Source: Amoebidium appalachense (Eukaryota; Ichthyosporea). Taken from it: 64,000 nucleotides of DNA. Each line of letters opens with the position of its first letter. Within the stretch, counting starts at the first letter, position 1. The notes beneath the pieces are model-generated. The model searched no databases. It saw only the letters and a list, made by a program, of their open reading frames with translations, and was not told the origin of the DNA. The translations under genes and the position numbers were made by a program. The stretch lies in the NCBI GenBank assembly GCA_963693365.1, contig CAVNZM010000007.1, positions 1,984,001 through 2,048,000 on the forward strand, given 5' to 3'. Below are positions 31,303 through 52,291 of the stretch, piece after piece.

Positions 31303-34034
31303 ATGGCTGCCGATTACCTCACAAGCAGACTAAACGAGTCCCACCCAGCCGAGGGTGTGTGGTCTCCATGGCGTTTTTGGGACCGCAACGACACAAAGGG
31401 AGAAAGTGATCGTAATGGGAACCGCAGTCTACAGAAGAGCAAGTTTGAAGATGTGCTCGATGAGGTACACTTCACATCTACTCGCATGACCGATTTCCTT
31501 CTGGACACGCCCACCGGAGACTTTTCTTCCTCTTACTCACTTACAGCCACCGAGTCTATGCCCACATGGAGCAGTGAAGAGGGTGATGACCGTCTTGGTG
31601 ATCTCACATCTGCCCTTGCCGAGGGGTTGCAGATTCGCCGTCCCCGTGCTAGCAGCATGAGTAGCTTTGACAGTTATGAGAGTCTCAACAGCATGGACAG
31701 CGACATAAACCTGTCCCCTTCCCCTCCCCTCCCCTCTGCCTCCTCCCCTAACGAGGTTGGTCCCTGGGCACATGCTCAGGCCAAGGGGAACAACTTCGAG
31801 TGGCCGGTAAACGTGCACGCAGTACCATTCATCCCCAAGAATGCGGCACAGCGCGTTCTACAAAGCTCTTCCGGCAGCTTCTCTTCGCGTATTTGGGGCC
31901 CACCCATGCCCACCGGTGCCTACTCTGCTGCGCAAGAGCACGCGGCCAACAGCTACAAGTACGGTATGCAGCTGCAGAACAGCCCCGCAGCCTTGTTTGC
32001 AAAGAACCAGGCTGCAATGATGGCAAGGGTGCCCCGTATGCCAATGAAGCCGAATGGTGAGTGTCAAATGCACATTATCTGTGTTGTTTTTTACAGTTAA
32101 AATGGTGTTCTCGGGTTGAGGGTTGCTGTCTCTTCTGCACTCGTCTTTTTACAAAACCTCTGTTGATAAGCATGGTGGTTGTGAGGGGAGGAGAGGAGGA
32201 GGAAGAAGAAGAAGGGGGGGAGGGGTGGGGGGGGGAGGATGGATGTGTGTGTGTAGCAGAGGGGGAGGGTTGGGGGGCGAGATAGGGAATAAAGGGAGGG
32301 GGCCAGGCAGGTCCACCGGAGTTGAAGGAAGGGGGCCGGGAAGAGGGGAAGAGAGGGGGGGGGGAGGGGGAGGGGGAGAGGGGAGATGGGGTTTATGCCG
32401 GAGCTGTCTGAAATGGGGAACCCATTAGTCAAGAGATGTATATGCAACATAATAGCACGAGTTACGAGCTTTTTAACCCCTTCTGGCGAAATGCTAACAT
32501 ACAACAATCCCCAGTGTTCCCAGTCAACAACCGCCGCCGCAACAGCAAGGGAAATGGGCGCCGTGACTCTGTTCCCATCGAGACTTTTGACATTGAGAAC
32601 GGCCTGTGTATCCCTGAGCTGGCCTCGATGTAAATACCCCCCCCCCCTCCCCCCTCTCCCCTCACCGCACCATAACCACCACACAAAGACAAAAGAAAAG
32701 CATGTAAAAGCAATATCGAAAACTGATATGGACCGGAAAAAAGGGTAGTGGAGGTAGAAAGTATGCATGGGAATGGAGTTTTAAAAAGGGGGAGTGGTGC
32801 ATACGGTGCTCTAGTCCATGCACCAATGTTCAAACCACCCATTACCCCGCCATATGCTCCTTTCTGTGTTCGCGCATTTCAAACCTTCCCCCCCCCCCCC
32901 CCCCCCCCCCCCCCCGACCTCCACTTCCCACCTCCCCCCAACCCCTTTCTCTCCAAAGAAGAGGAAGCAAAAAACAAATTTATAAGAAACCAAAAAAAAA
33001 AAAAAAAAAGGAAGCAACAACAACTCACCACCCACCCTTCCACACCAGGCCCTTCATCAATGGCCGCAAGGTTGTTCGTTTCTTCAGCAAGCGCACCAGC
33101 CGCCGAACGATCGTATCCATCATCGAACCCAGCTACCTCCTGCCCGGGGAGGACGTGCAGGAAGGCGAGATCGGATTCCTTACATTCCACGATTGCGTCG
33201 AACTACGCACGCTGAAAACCGGCGAAACTCTCACGCGGAACCAGCGGAACAACCTGCGGAAACGTCTGGCAACTACTGCACGCACCATTGTCCAGGTGGA
33301 CGTTCCCCAGCTTTTGGCCGATTTTTCGGACCCCGATTGCTGCCCTCGTAGCACGTATCACCACACCAAGCTGAATGCTTACCTCGTCACCCCCGCCGTG
33401 GGTCAGGTTCTGCTGTGCACCAGAGGTATTTGCTCCCCCTCCCTCCCCCCCCCTTCCCCCCCCCCCCCCCCACCCACCCTGCCCCCTCTCTCAATCTATA
33501 CCTCCCGTTTGAGAAGGTCCCCCCCCGCCCCGCCCCCCCCCCCCCCCCCCCCCAATGGGAAACTTGTTGCAATCATTCATGTATTATCATAGTATTGCCA
33601 TACCACTCCAACCATTCAAACCTGTTGCCATTTCCCCGTATTTATTCCTCTTTTCCGACAACAGAGACGGACCTCCCCGGTGAGCCCTACAAGGGCCAGT
33701 CCCTTGCCGTGCAAACACTTTTTGACCTGTGCAAGAATGAGAATGCCGGTGCGGCCCTTAAAGAATTCATCAAGTCCCAGCCGGGCCTTGACCTAGATGT
33801 GCGTGACTTTAAGGGCATGTGCCCCATCCACTATGCTGCAAAGGGTGGCTTCAAGGACATCATTCAGACTCTGCTCGACCTGGGTGTTGATGGTATGTTA
33901 CATCCCCTCCCCCCTCCCCCCCACCACCACCACTCCCCAAGTACCGAGAACATGATGTGACATCTTCTACCCCTCCAACAGCGCAGAAACTAGTAGACAA
34001 GACATTCCAGCCCCCCCCCCTCCCCCCCCCCCCC

Positions 34035-34066
<32 letters not shown>

Positions 34067-34457
34067 CACGCCCCTCTCCCCGCTTCCTTCAATACATTCT
34101 CCAAACATTCAGGACCATCCCCAAACATGTCACTAATCATCATCTCTCCCCCACACAGTGAACGTCAAAGACAAGAGTGACCAGTCCCCCCTCCACTATG
34201 CAATCTACAACGGACACCAGGAGGTTCAGTTTCAGCTTTTGGAGGCTGGCGCCTATGTCGACACTCGCAACGTCAGCGGAAATACGCTGCTGCATGTGGC
34301 CGCATACCACAATCAGACGGACGTTGCGGCCGCGATCCTACGCCGCTGCCCGGAATTGCGCGATGTGCGCAATCACAAGTTCAACTCTACGCCTCTGGAG
34401 TGTGCTATGCACAAGGGGCTGACGGATATGGTCAAGTTGCTTGCCACCGCTGTGTAA
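31303..34457 (+). CDS. Ankyrin-repeat protein with a conserved-looking basic central domain, five exons
   Basis: Exons 31303-32056, 32515-32629, 33049-33425, 33665-33892 and 34159-34457 join in phase through GT-AG introns to give 590 residues. The second acceptor could also be at 32524. Residues 1-250 are low-complexity and serine-rich, with S-S-F-D-S-Y-E-S-L-N-S-like patches, and look disordered. Residues about 253-415 form a folded-looking region that begins with a basic cluster (N-N-R-R-R-N-S-K) and continues through M-P-F-I-N-G-R-K-V-V-R-F-F and R-N-Q-R-N-N-L-R-K-R. About 455-590 hold four ankyrin repeats (G-M-C-P-I-H-Y-A-A-K-G-G, Q-S-P-L-H-Y-A-I-Y-N-G-H, G-N-T-L-L-H-V-A-A-Y-H, S-T-P-L-E-C-A-M-H-K-G). 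Ankyrins mediate protein binding. The central domain is unknown to me; a nuclear or signalling scaffold role is inference. The 3' end is partly duplicated. Confidence 0.88.
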
Positions 34458-34582
34458 TAGGGTTAAAGAAATTTCTCTAGACGGTTGGCGGAGTGTGCTA
34501 TGCACAAGGGGCTGACGGATATGGTCAAGTTGCTTGCCACCGCCATGTAATAGGGTTAAAGAAATTTCTCTAGACGATTAGC
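34397..34582 (+). repeat. 93-bp tandem duplication of the ankyrin gene 3' end
   Basis: The last 20 codons, the stop and 32 bases of 3' UTR (34397-34489) are repeated at 34490-34582, with only a few differences. The second copy lies in the 3' UTR and still reads to its own TAA. Confidence 0.95.
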
Positions 34583-35049
34583 GGAGTTTTAACCTAAGTT
34601 TGTGGACGGAAAAGCGTAGGCACTCGGTGGTGGGTCAATTTTGACGCAATTTTACCGGAAAATAGCGTTGGGTTTGCTGTTGTTGATGATTGAAGGGTGG
34701 AGGGAATGGAGTTGTCTGGACTTTGAAGATGAGAGTTTTGATGACTGGAATGCTTTTTTTTTGAGCAACACTGTTTGATTTAGAAACTTAGGTTGCATCT
34801 GTCTAGACACAAATGCCCCCTCATTTTGCAGTTTTTATTTCATTTTTTTGTTGTTGTTGTTTTTGACTTTCGTAATGTTATTGCTTTGTATTTTCTATTT
34901 TGTTTTTTGACTTGTCCTACCACGGTCAGTCCCGGGAATTTGGCTCAAATACGCCAACACCGGTTTGTGTGATATATTTACTGCGTGAAGACATGCCTAT
35001 TGACTTGATAGGGGTGGGCCGTTACTCTATGGGACCCTCCATATGCATA
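34583..35049. other. 3' flank of the ankyrin gene
   Basis: T-rich unique DNA with no open frame of note and no clear AATAAA close to the stop. Confidence 0.4.
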
Positions 35050-35868
35050 CTGTTAGCAAACTTGCCATATTAGGTATACAACCTGCCTTTTCTGGAAATT
35101 ACGGCTCGACCACTGGCCGATATATTATGCACACAAAAGTGCAAGATGTACATTTCTTACCTTTCAATGATGTGGTGATCTGGCAAACATGCCGTGATAG
35201 TATATAGAGAAAATAAACAACATACATAGCCTAATCAAACCGTTGCATGGGTGTCTGTTGTATGTGTGCTGCCGCTACACATTTCCCCATCCAACCCCCC
35301 CTCCCCCCCCCCCCCCTCCTCTCCCCCCTTCCCAACACACACACACACACTCACACCCGGTCCACCACCACCACCACCACCACCACCACCACCACCACCA
35401 CAACCAACAAAGGAAAACAGTTATACCGGTCTGTGTCGACTGCTAGGGCCCTGGCAACATGTATATGCGTGCAGGAAAGGCCCCCATGCCATATGCGGGG
35501 GGGGGGGGGGGGGGGAAGGCACCGCTGTTAGCAAACTTGCCAAATTAGGTATATAACCTCCCTTTTATGGAAATTACAACTCGACCACTGGCCAATATAT
35601 GATGCACACAAAAGTGCAAGATGTACATTCATTACCCTTTCAATGATGTGGGTGATCTTGCAAACATGCAGTGATAGTATATCAATATGGAGAAAATAAA
35701 CAACATATATAGCTTAATCAAACCTTTGCATGGGTGTCTGAATATTTTTTGCCGCTACACTTGAAGGGCCATTACCCCCTCCCCCCCCCCCCTTACCACC
35801 ATCACAGAACAGGCAAAAACAAAAGAGAGATAAACCAACTGCCCAGCTAAATATATGGCAGCGCTAAG

Positions 35869-35899
<31 letters not shown>

Positions 35900-35985
35900 C
35901 CCCCCCCCCCCCCCCCCCACAAACTACCAATGGCAAAAAAAATACCGGTCTCACACTGACGTCGACTGCAAAGCAACCGTAGCCT
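35050..35985 (+). repeat. Tandem duplication of a ~475-bp unit
   Basis: CTGTTAGCAAACTTGCC at 35050 recurs at 35525. About 215 bases match with moderate divergence, including GAAAATAAACAACATA. Both copies then pass through GCCGCTACAC into C-runs and end at a shared TACCGGTCT and GTCGACTGC stretch. The first copy also has a (CCA)n tract at 35363-35400. Confidence 0.9.
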
Positions 35986-36297
35986 GGCCCAGGGGAGGTC
36001 AATTGAGGCGGGGTGAGGGCGGGTGAGGGGGGGGGAGATCTACCTATTGTAGGAGGGGTAGGTGGGATGGCCTACTATTGCCAAGGCCTTATGAGCGGGG
36101 GAAAATTTCATCGAAATTGATAGTGGTCTACCACACAGCGAGGGGGGCGGGCGGAAGGGGGGAGGGGGGCATAATGCGAATGTTATGTCAAAGTTATGTC
36201 CCTTATACTGTCACGTAATACACACGGGTGATGTCACGGTCGGGAAGGGACTCAGATCAGCTAATTTGAACGTTTTCATTTATAAAAGCACCGAAAA

Positions 36298-36516
36298 ATG
36301 CCATGTGACAACGGTTTATTGCACTTGATCACACTAATATTTTCTCGACAACCTCAGCGTGGAGTGACAATAAAGTACATTGACTGCCCACTCGATCAAG
36401 TCATCCCTGGAACCATCACACACAATTATATCAGATGTTGTGTTCCAAAACCATATGTTTTAGTCATTTCAAACCCTTGTGTATCCGGGCCCATCATTCG
36501 TATACACATGAAATAG
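36298..36516 (+). CDS. Small open frame, hypothetical
   Basis: A 72-residue frame starting 10 bases after a TATAAAA-like sequence (36281-36287), which is too close to be its own TATA box. Composition is ordinary and it has four cysteines. No domain was recognised. It may be chance; it lies between the ankyrin gene and the 3' end of the PDZ gene. Confidence 0.15.
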   Translation: MPCDNGLLHLITLIFSRQPQRGVTIKYIDCPLDQVIPGTITHNYIRCCVPKPYVLVISNPCVSGPIIRIHMK

Positions 36517-36839
36517 GCTCATCTGATATATATTTCCCGTAACTTTGCGACTTTACGAATAACCTGATAAACATCTCCATTATGACATGCATATGGGATG
36601 GTAAAGGCGATATACACAACCACACACGTTCTATTAATAAAGTATACCCCTTGTCCCCCCCCCCCCCCCCCCCCCCCGGGGGGCCTCTGGAACTTAAGGG
36701 AGGTATGCAGTGCCGAAAACTATATTTACAACCATCTGGATATAAAAATAAAAAAAGGCTCATCCCCTCCACCAATCATATCACCAAAACCACCGCAAAA
36801 ACCCCTTCACACTCCACAGCACCCATCTCGACCAATCAA

Positions 36840-44072
<7,233 letters not shown>

Positions 44073-45526
44073 CTGAACGGGTGGGAGTGGTAAGCAAATG
44101 CATCAGTGTCATTCAACAAACACTCGGTATATACCGGAATAAGCAGCACCAGTCACCTAGAAACTTCAAAATGCTTTGGTATCGATGTGTCACCTTGTTT
44201 CTTTGCTCAGAGTTTCAGCCTTATTGCAGAGGTATTGAGGAAGAAATGGCACCATGGCCAAGAGAGTCACAAGGCCACCTAGCATTGGAAGCATAGCGTC
44301 TAACATAAACACAAGCAGATGTGTACATTAGTCACACCATTACCTCGCCTTCGACGTCAATGTCGCCCATTTTCAAACACAGTCCTCAAAACAGACCTGT
44401 TTCAACTGCTTTGAGTCAGTGTTTACAAAAACAGGCCTAGTCCGAAAATAGTACAACTAATGACACCTTCCTCCTTCTCGCGGCCAGGAAGGTTTTTATC
44501 TGCAAACGAGATTGCGACAAGAGGATTTTTTTTTTTTTTTTTTTTAAAGGAATTTTTATGTGCAGAACCTTTTTCTCGTAAACAGTAGCTTAGATAGGTG
44601 TATTTATTTATCTCAGATTATTCCGTTAGAAATTAGAAGACTGGCTTATTTAGATAATCGTGACATTACGTCTATTGACTATCTGTTGAACCACGGTATG
44701 TTTAACGAGTTTTCTAGGGTGTATGATTATTTAAGTCGTTATCTCCTCCGTATCCGAGAGTGAGGGCTTTTGTATTTTCTTCTCCGAGATATTGGCCGAT
44801 ATCTCGATGGCTGCTATTTTGCTGAGCATATCAATAAAGTCATTATATAAAAAAAGAATTTTTATGCGTTTTAGCCTTGCATACTATCCCGTTCCTGTCA
44901 ACCTCGCGAATATCTCGTATAATAGCAACAGGAAGAACAACCGATTGGTACTGGCCAACCCTCGATGCTGTCACATGATCTTATTCATCAAATAACGGAG
45001 GAATTCTAATCTTGAACTTTTAGTCTTGTGGGCCAAAGTGGCTCATGGAATGTGGCACCTATTTATAGTTAATAAGGCTACGTGTTACCTAAATATAGAT
45101 TCAACATTTTGGCGGGCTGGGCCAAAGGCTTTGAAATTTTGGAACACTGAACTTGCTGCTGTGCTGAGTCGCTCGCGTCACGTGTGCACTGTTTTGCTAT
45201 CACAAGTGTCTGCCGGAGGGTTGAAGTTCTTTTTTTCTTGTTCCTAATGCTTTATTGGAGCTTCCTTCAGATACAACAACTGTATGCTAAGGTAAAACCA
45301 TAGCTATTTCGGACGCGTGGTGTGAAAAAGCAAGAAAGGCACCACCATTACTGAAGCACTATACTGTAGTTGAAGCTTGTACATGTTTGATTCCTGAGAC
45401 AAGGGAGTGTCAGGGTTCAATATACAGTTTCTTCTGCGAGAGGCCTCGTAAGGCGTTAGGCGGCATAGAGCGCCTATAACCGTCGGTTAGGTGTTCAGCG
45501 AAAGCCTGCGGACCAAAAGAGGAAAA
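44073..45526. other. Divergent intergenic region between the PDZ and CECR2-like genes
   Basis: The missing first exon and promoter of the PDZ gene should lie at its left side. A candidate start codon on the minus strand at 44295-44293 opens a hydrophobic stretch, but its donor phases do not fit the next exon cleanly. A T-run of about 22 is at 44527-44547. The DNA at 44540-45000 is AT-rich, with two open frames of 67 codons each: 44560-44763, which has convincing helical composition (L-E-I-R-R-L-A-Y-L-D-N-R-D), and 44792-44995. Neither was recognised. Confidence 0.45.
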
Positions 45527-46751
45527 ATGGAAGGTAGGTTCTTGTTGTTTTTTCTACAACTGTTTTCAGCGACATGCACATGTCAGATATGGCTCCTTCA
45601 TGAGAGATTTGCGTTCTAATCGAATATGTGGAACTTTCCGCGTATCTGAATGGCTTCTTTAATAAACGTGGTGCATTTTTACCGTCTGGTTTTTGATGCT
45701 ATTATGGTGTTTAACTCCTAGAAAAGCGAACCTCCCCTCCTCCCCCCCCCCCCCCCCTGCTTTGGTGCCCCCCCCCCCCTCCCCCCCACACACACACCCT
45801 CTCGTTGAAGGCCGCCTCCCTACACCCACCACACACTAAAACAAATATTTTTCTCTTCTAATAAAACGAATTTGATTGCTTGATTAAATTGGGCAGCATT
45901 AACTGAAGTCTCTTGTTTTGCTGCTGGGCAGAGCTGCGGAGTACGTGGCAGTTCCCCTACGTGTCCTGCTTCTGTCAGGTCTACCAGGGCCTCTTTTCTT
46001 TGCCTTCCATGACAGCTGATGTAAGTCATAAACTAACTGGTGGAAGTCATGGTCACTTTAGTTTACGCCTTTTCTTAGTGATGGATAATTGTGAAATATC
46101 AGCTTAGAAAAAGCAGTGGGGACGGACATAGTACAGGGGACATGGTAAAAGTGGCAAGGAGGAAAGAGAAGGAAAACACGAGGGGTAGCATTGGCATCGG
46201 TGAATGAGAATATGTCGAAAAGTAGTGAGTAATCGCACAAGTGCATTTAAGTGTATTTGCATGCGGATGCAAACAACCACAAGCACCCGTGCACATCACA
46301 TTCGACAAGCAGACAGTTGCAGACACGCACGTGGTTGGCCCCCCCCCCTCCCCCCCAAAAACAAACAAACAAAAAACAAAAACAAAACAAATCTTCCATA
46401 CTTTCTAGTACATAAAAGGATAGACAGCCTCACCAAATCACCTTCCTATGACCTTTTCTCTCAATATGCGAGACTCCCCTAGCTACCCACCCTATCAGAC
46501 TAGCATGACATCACACATACAAAGCACCATGAGTTTGAAAGATGGCATCTGTTTTGTTTTCTTGACATCTTCTCTTTCCTTTCCAGGAATTGGAGAGGCA
46601 TCTGGCCTACAGCTCAACGGAAGCGGCTGTCAATTTTATAAACAATCTTCTTGGTGCTTTGCTAAAGGGTCTGACAAGGACCAAGAATCTGTATGTGCGC
46701 CCCCCCCCCCCCCCCCCCCTCCCCCCCTTTCCCACTTTCGAAAACACACAT

Positions 46752-46813
<62 letters not shown>

Positions 46814-47267
46814 CCAGCCATCGGCCAAAACTCGACTATATAAGTGTGGATGGGTCGCATGCCTTGAATACACTGTCTGCTCCCTATTGTCGTATTCTTT
46901 CGGTGTTCACTTCTACATGTCAATGTTTGTACTGCATGCCGTTTTTGGTAACATATCTCAGCACTCACTACAGCCCCCCCCCCCCTCCCCTCCCCGGGAG
47001 GACGGGTGGCCGTGAGTGGGTGGGGGGGGGGGGAGGAGGGGGGTGCTGCTTCAAATAGGTTTTAGCTACTGAATGTCAATGCTGTGTGTGCGATTCATTC
47101 CATCTTCCGTGCCATTCGACAAATACAGCATCCTTATTAGTTTGTTTAACCCTTTTTGTGTTTTGGGACGTAGGGATGTCCATGCAGAGCTTGGAAAACA
47201 GCTGCAGAAATGGGACCCGGAGGGAGCTGTGACTGAACGGTTGCAGGTGGGTGTAGTGTGTGTGTGT

Positions 47268-47303
<36 letters not shown>

Positions 47304-50055
47304 TGTGTGTGTGGGTGTGTGTGTGGGGGGGGGGGGGGGAGGGGGGAGAAGGTGTGCGTGTGGGGGGGGAGGGGGGGTGGTATGTGTGTGTGTGGAGGGG
47401 GGGGAAGGGGGTATGTGTGTGTGTGTGTGTGTGTGTGTGTCTGTGTGTGAGGGAGGGCGGGGCGCGTGTACGTATTTGTTGTGTGTGTGTGTGGGGGGGG
47501 GGGGGGGGGGGGGGACGTGTGTGTGTGTGTGTCAATTGTGTGCTCTGTGTGTGTGTGCGTGTGTCAATTGTGTGCTCTGGGGGATTGGGATGAAGATTAA
47601 AGAACTCAGTTAATCGATTATAAAGAAATGGCATGGGCTACAGATTGACGCATGTGTGTTGACTGAGTTGGTAGCGAACAAAAACAGACGTATGTTACTT
47701 GGAATTGGGTGTTGAAAGAAACATGCGCCTCAGGGGGGAGGGAGGGGGGGGGGGGGGAGGGGGCGAGCAGGGGTTGCAGGGATGGGAGGTTTGGGTGGGT
47801 GGTAGTGTTGTGTGTGTGTGGGGGGGGGGGGGGGGGGGGGGGAGGGGGATCCGTTGGGTTCACATACATTGGGGCAACAAGCGTGTGCATGTATTCGGTG
47901 TGCAAGAACACATGTGGGCACTGAAAAACAGACACGGGCACACATATTGGCATATGACCAGATGCATAGTGGGCAGTCATCAACAACACACACACACTGT
48001 TGATCTCCAGCCCTCCTTCCATGTTACCTCACACCACAAACATACCATACACTCACCTTCACACATGCACACACAGGCACAGCCTCACAAACACACTCAT
48101 ATACGCGCACTCATACACTCGCGCGCGCGGACACACACACACACACTCACACTCACACGACTCACATTCACACTCACTCATCCACTCATCCGCCAATTCG
48201 ACCACAGCCAAAGACACAGCACATACCCACACTCACACAACTTTTACACATACTAATACGCCCGATATGCACCAATCACCACCGCAGTTTAAATCTGCCC
48301 TCACACTCTCACTTATATCTCTGGTGCAGGGAGTGAGTTTTTCCGACCTGACCCCTCTCGAGAGGCTGACTGCTTTACGGCAGCTGTGTGATGCACGACT
48401 GCATTTTGCTGATGATATTGGCGAAACCCTGAAAGGTAACCCCCTCCCCCCCCCCCCTCCCCCCCCCCCCCCCCCGCACACATACATAAGAAGAAATCCC
48501 TCTTGAGGTAGGTCTATACGAAGGAAGCCCCTAGGTATAGGGAGATCGCACCATAACCGGCTAAAAAATACAATATTTGATAATAATTTACCAAAATAAA
48601 AACATAAACCCAATAACCATAACCCTATGTGTGTCTGGGCCCTAAATGGGGGGGCTGCCGCCCCCCAACCCCCGGATAGAGGGGGCCTGACGGCCCCTTT
48701 ATGTCGCTTGGGGATCAAATCGTTCTCCCCTAATTTTACGTCATTGGATCGTGTTTTGTCCAATCAGGTGCGAGGGGACTTCCGGCGTATGGACTTTTGT
48801 GATCCCTCTTCTCCTCGTCCCCCCCCCCCCCCCCCCCCCCTCCCCCAACCCCCTCTACCCCGGTCGCCTTTCTCACGCCCACACACACCTTGTCTTTCTT
48901 TACCATGGACACACATTCCAACCCTCCCTCCCCTCCTCCTCTGCCCCGTTCCCACACCGATTAATAATATATTGAACGGTTTCGGAATTATGGAGAAGGA
49001 GGAACGGAAGAGGAAAGAAAAAAGTGAGGAAAGAAAAGGAAGGGGGGGGGGGGGGGGGGGAGGGGGAGGAGAGGTGCATGAAAAACAGGAGAGCCTTTGT
49101 CCCGGGGCCAATTGGATACTTGTTATCACGGGTGTGTGTCTGTGTGTAGGATGGGGAGAAGGGTAAAGAGGCAGCGGGGAAGGAGGGGGGGGGGGGGGGG
49201 GGGAGAATAGAGAGTAGGGAAACGCCACAACAGGAAATTGATAGCTTTCGGGCTATTTTGGGCATTTTACACAGGCCTTTACCGGGACGTATGTGTATGG
49301 AAAAATCTATCGATGCGTTCTTGGCAGCCATGGGTGGGGAGGGGGTGGAGTGAGAACAGGATGTGTGGTGGGGGAAGGGGAGGGGGGAATGAATGAGTGT
49401 GTGTGTCTGTATGTGTGTATTTGGGGGGGGGGGGGGGGGGGGGGGGGGGTGGGGTGGGGGGGCACCATGTTTACGTTTCGGGTTACAGGTGTGCCTGGTG
49501 AGGACCAGAGGATTGAACATTTTGGGGAGGACAGTAAAGGGAACAAGTATTGGTACTTTGGAGACACACGCTTGTACAAGGAAGAGGCAGGGGAGGAGGA
49601 AGAGGAAGAGGAGGAGAAATTGCCTAAAAAGGGCGGTAAGAATGCAAAGAATTCGAAGAATGCAAAGAATTCAAAGAATGCAAAGAACCAAAAGGCGGCG
49701 CCTGTGAAAGGGAAAGGAAAGGGGAAGGGGAAGGCCGCGCCACCGCCACCACCGGCGAAAAAGGGGAAGGTGAGTGGGGTAGGTGTGGACGTGTTGAAAG
49801 AGAGTAGTTTCATTAGTTGTTATGTGGGTGTAAAGCGTCAAGTGAATGGGATATCGAGAGAGGGAGACCAAACGAAGATGGGGGTGAAGAGGGCGGGGGG
49901 GGGGGGGGGGGGGGGACAGATACACTTTACGAAAAGAGCAAGGGGAGGTGAAGTCTGTCGTGTGGAGTTTGTACATGATTTATGATGGGAGGTTGTGGCA
50001 TTGGGTGGGTCTGGGAAGGTGGAAAGGAAGAGATGTGTTTAGATGGTTGAGTGCG

Positions 50056-50130
<75 letters not shown>

Positions 50131-50516
50131 TGGGGGTGGGGGTGGGGGTGGGGGTGTATGTGATCTATATTTCAATGTGTGTGTGTGTGTGTTGGGGGGG
50201 GGGGGGGGGGCGAGGGGGTATATCATCCAAGTATCAACTTCAATTGGATGCGCAGATTATCATCACATGCCTTGCACGTGTTTGTTATTTCGGTTAATGT
50301 TCTTTTTTGTTCCCATTGCCATCGTCAATGTTTTCTGGCCCCTCAGCCTGATGTTGCATGTTGCAGGGCCGGGGGAAGAAAGAGGAGGAATCACCACCAC
50401 CAGAGCCTAAGTGGCAGCTTGTGTGCTGGGATGCCGCAACGTGGGAACAGTGGATGGCTGGGTTGAAGAAGAGCAGGAGTAAGGCCGACAAGGTGTGTGC
50501 GTGGTGTGTGTGTGTG

Positions 50517-50553
<37 letters not shown>

Positions 50554-51487
50554 AGGTGGGTGGGTGGGTTGATGGGTGGGTGGGAGTGGGGGCGGGCATA
50601 GGGGAAAAGTTGGGTGGGTGGGTGGGGGGGGGGGGGGTTTAGAAGGGGTGTATGTGTGTGTGTGTGTGTGTGTTGGGGAGGTTGGAAGGATGGGTGGGTG
50701 GGGAAGGGGAGAGGATGTGTGGGTGTGGGGATGGGGGGGGGAGAGATGGAGGGTGGGTGGTGTGTGGGTATGTGGGTGGGTGGGCACGTGCTTTTACGAG
50801 TGCCTGTGGGTATGGGTGTGGGGCCACTGGGTGTGGGTGTGTGAGTTTGTTTGTTTTTGCCTTTTTTTTTCAGCCGCGAGGAGGGGGAGGGGAGAGGGGG
50901 GGGGGCTTGTGTGTGCTTGCCAGGGTTTCATACATATAAATGGGAGGGATGGGTGTGGGAGGGGGGACGGGGTGTGAGGGGAGAGGTGTTTTTTTTGTGT
51001 GTGTGTCCGGGGAGGGAGCGTTGGGGGGCGAGGGGGGGGGGGGGGGCGGGGGTTGTGCCTAGCATCGTCTATTATTGAGGCTTATCGTGTGTTGTGTGTA
51101 GATGGGTGTGTGTGCGCGGGTACATGTGTGAAGCAGTAAATTACATGCTGAGTCATTTACTGGTCAACTAAGTTTAGGTTTGAGTTTTTTATGGGCGATC
51201 CTTTCAAACCTCTTCTCTTTTGTTGAGATTTCCACTGTACTGAAAAGACCCGCTTTCACAGGAGCTTCATGCCATGTTTGTTGACATCGTGCAAGAGATC
51301 CTGGCGACTATTGCAGCACAGGAAAAGGCTGAGAAGAAGAGGTGGGTGGGTGGGTGGGTGGGTGTGGGTGGGGGGGATGTGTGGGTGTAGGAGGGTGTGG
51401 GTGTGGGTGTGTTTGGGTGGATAGGTCTGGACGTGGGGATGGGGGTGGGTGGGTTGGTGTGTGGGTGGGTGAGTAGATCTGTGTGCA

Positions 51488-51556
<69 letters not shown>

Positions 51557-52242
51557 TGCAGGTGTGTGTGTGTGTGTTTTCTTATGCCTTTGGGAGTGTG
51601 TGTTTGTGGCGGTGATTGCGGTGGGGAGGACAGAAAGCAAGGCAAAGGATATGCCTGCTACCTATAAAGTACTCACATTTTTTTTTGCACCGTTTTCTCG
51701 TTTGCACCAATGACGTCACCGTTTTATTATTATTGGTATACTTCCAACTGAGCGCTACCTCCTCCTCCCGCCCCACCTCCATCCTAATGCTGCGCCTGTT
51801 CTTTTTTGCATATCCGTTTTGGGTTGTCCACTATGTTTTTACACTTCATACAATGTACCCCCCCCCCCCTCCCCCCCCCCCCTCCCTCCGCCGGCGCCCC
51901 CTGAGGTTGGGCTCTTCATATTATACGTACTCTTTGTGTGGTTTGCACTCTGCATTATGTTGTGCGTTATGAACGTGTACTTCGTACTGTATAACACCTC
52001 CTCCTCTCCCCCCCTCCACCTCGCTCCTGGCTCAAATGTTCTCCTGACGAAAAACGGAAGCAATACAACCTAGCACACCCACACGTCTAACACGCACCAC
52101 CAACACCCAGGCTGCTTCTTGAATCGATGCCTCGACGCCAATCTGGGCGTGTACTTGCTAAGAAACTCCACGAGGAACAATTGGTATGTGGCAAAATTTC
52201 AATCATCGTTGGCCACATTCCTGACACTCCCCCCATCCCCCC

Positions 52243-52291
<49 letters not shown>

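Noticed and set aside
49293-49985. Single 230-aa gene across 49293-49985
   Set aside because: Only 49489-49769 is an exon of the CECR2-like gene; both edges are intron G-runs.
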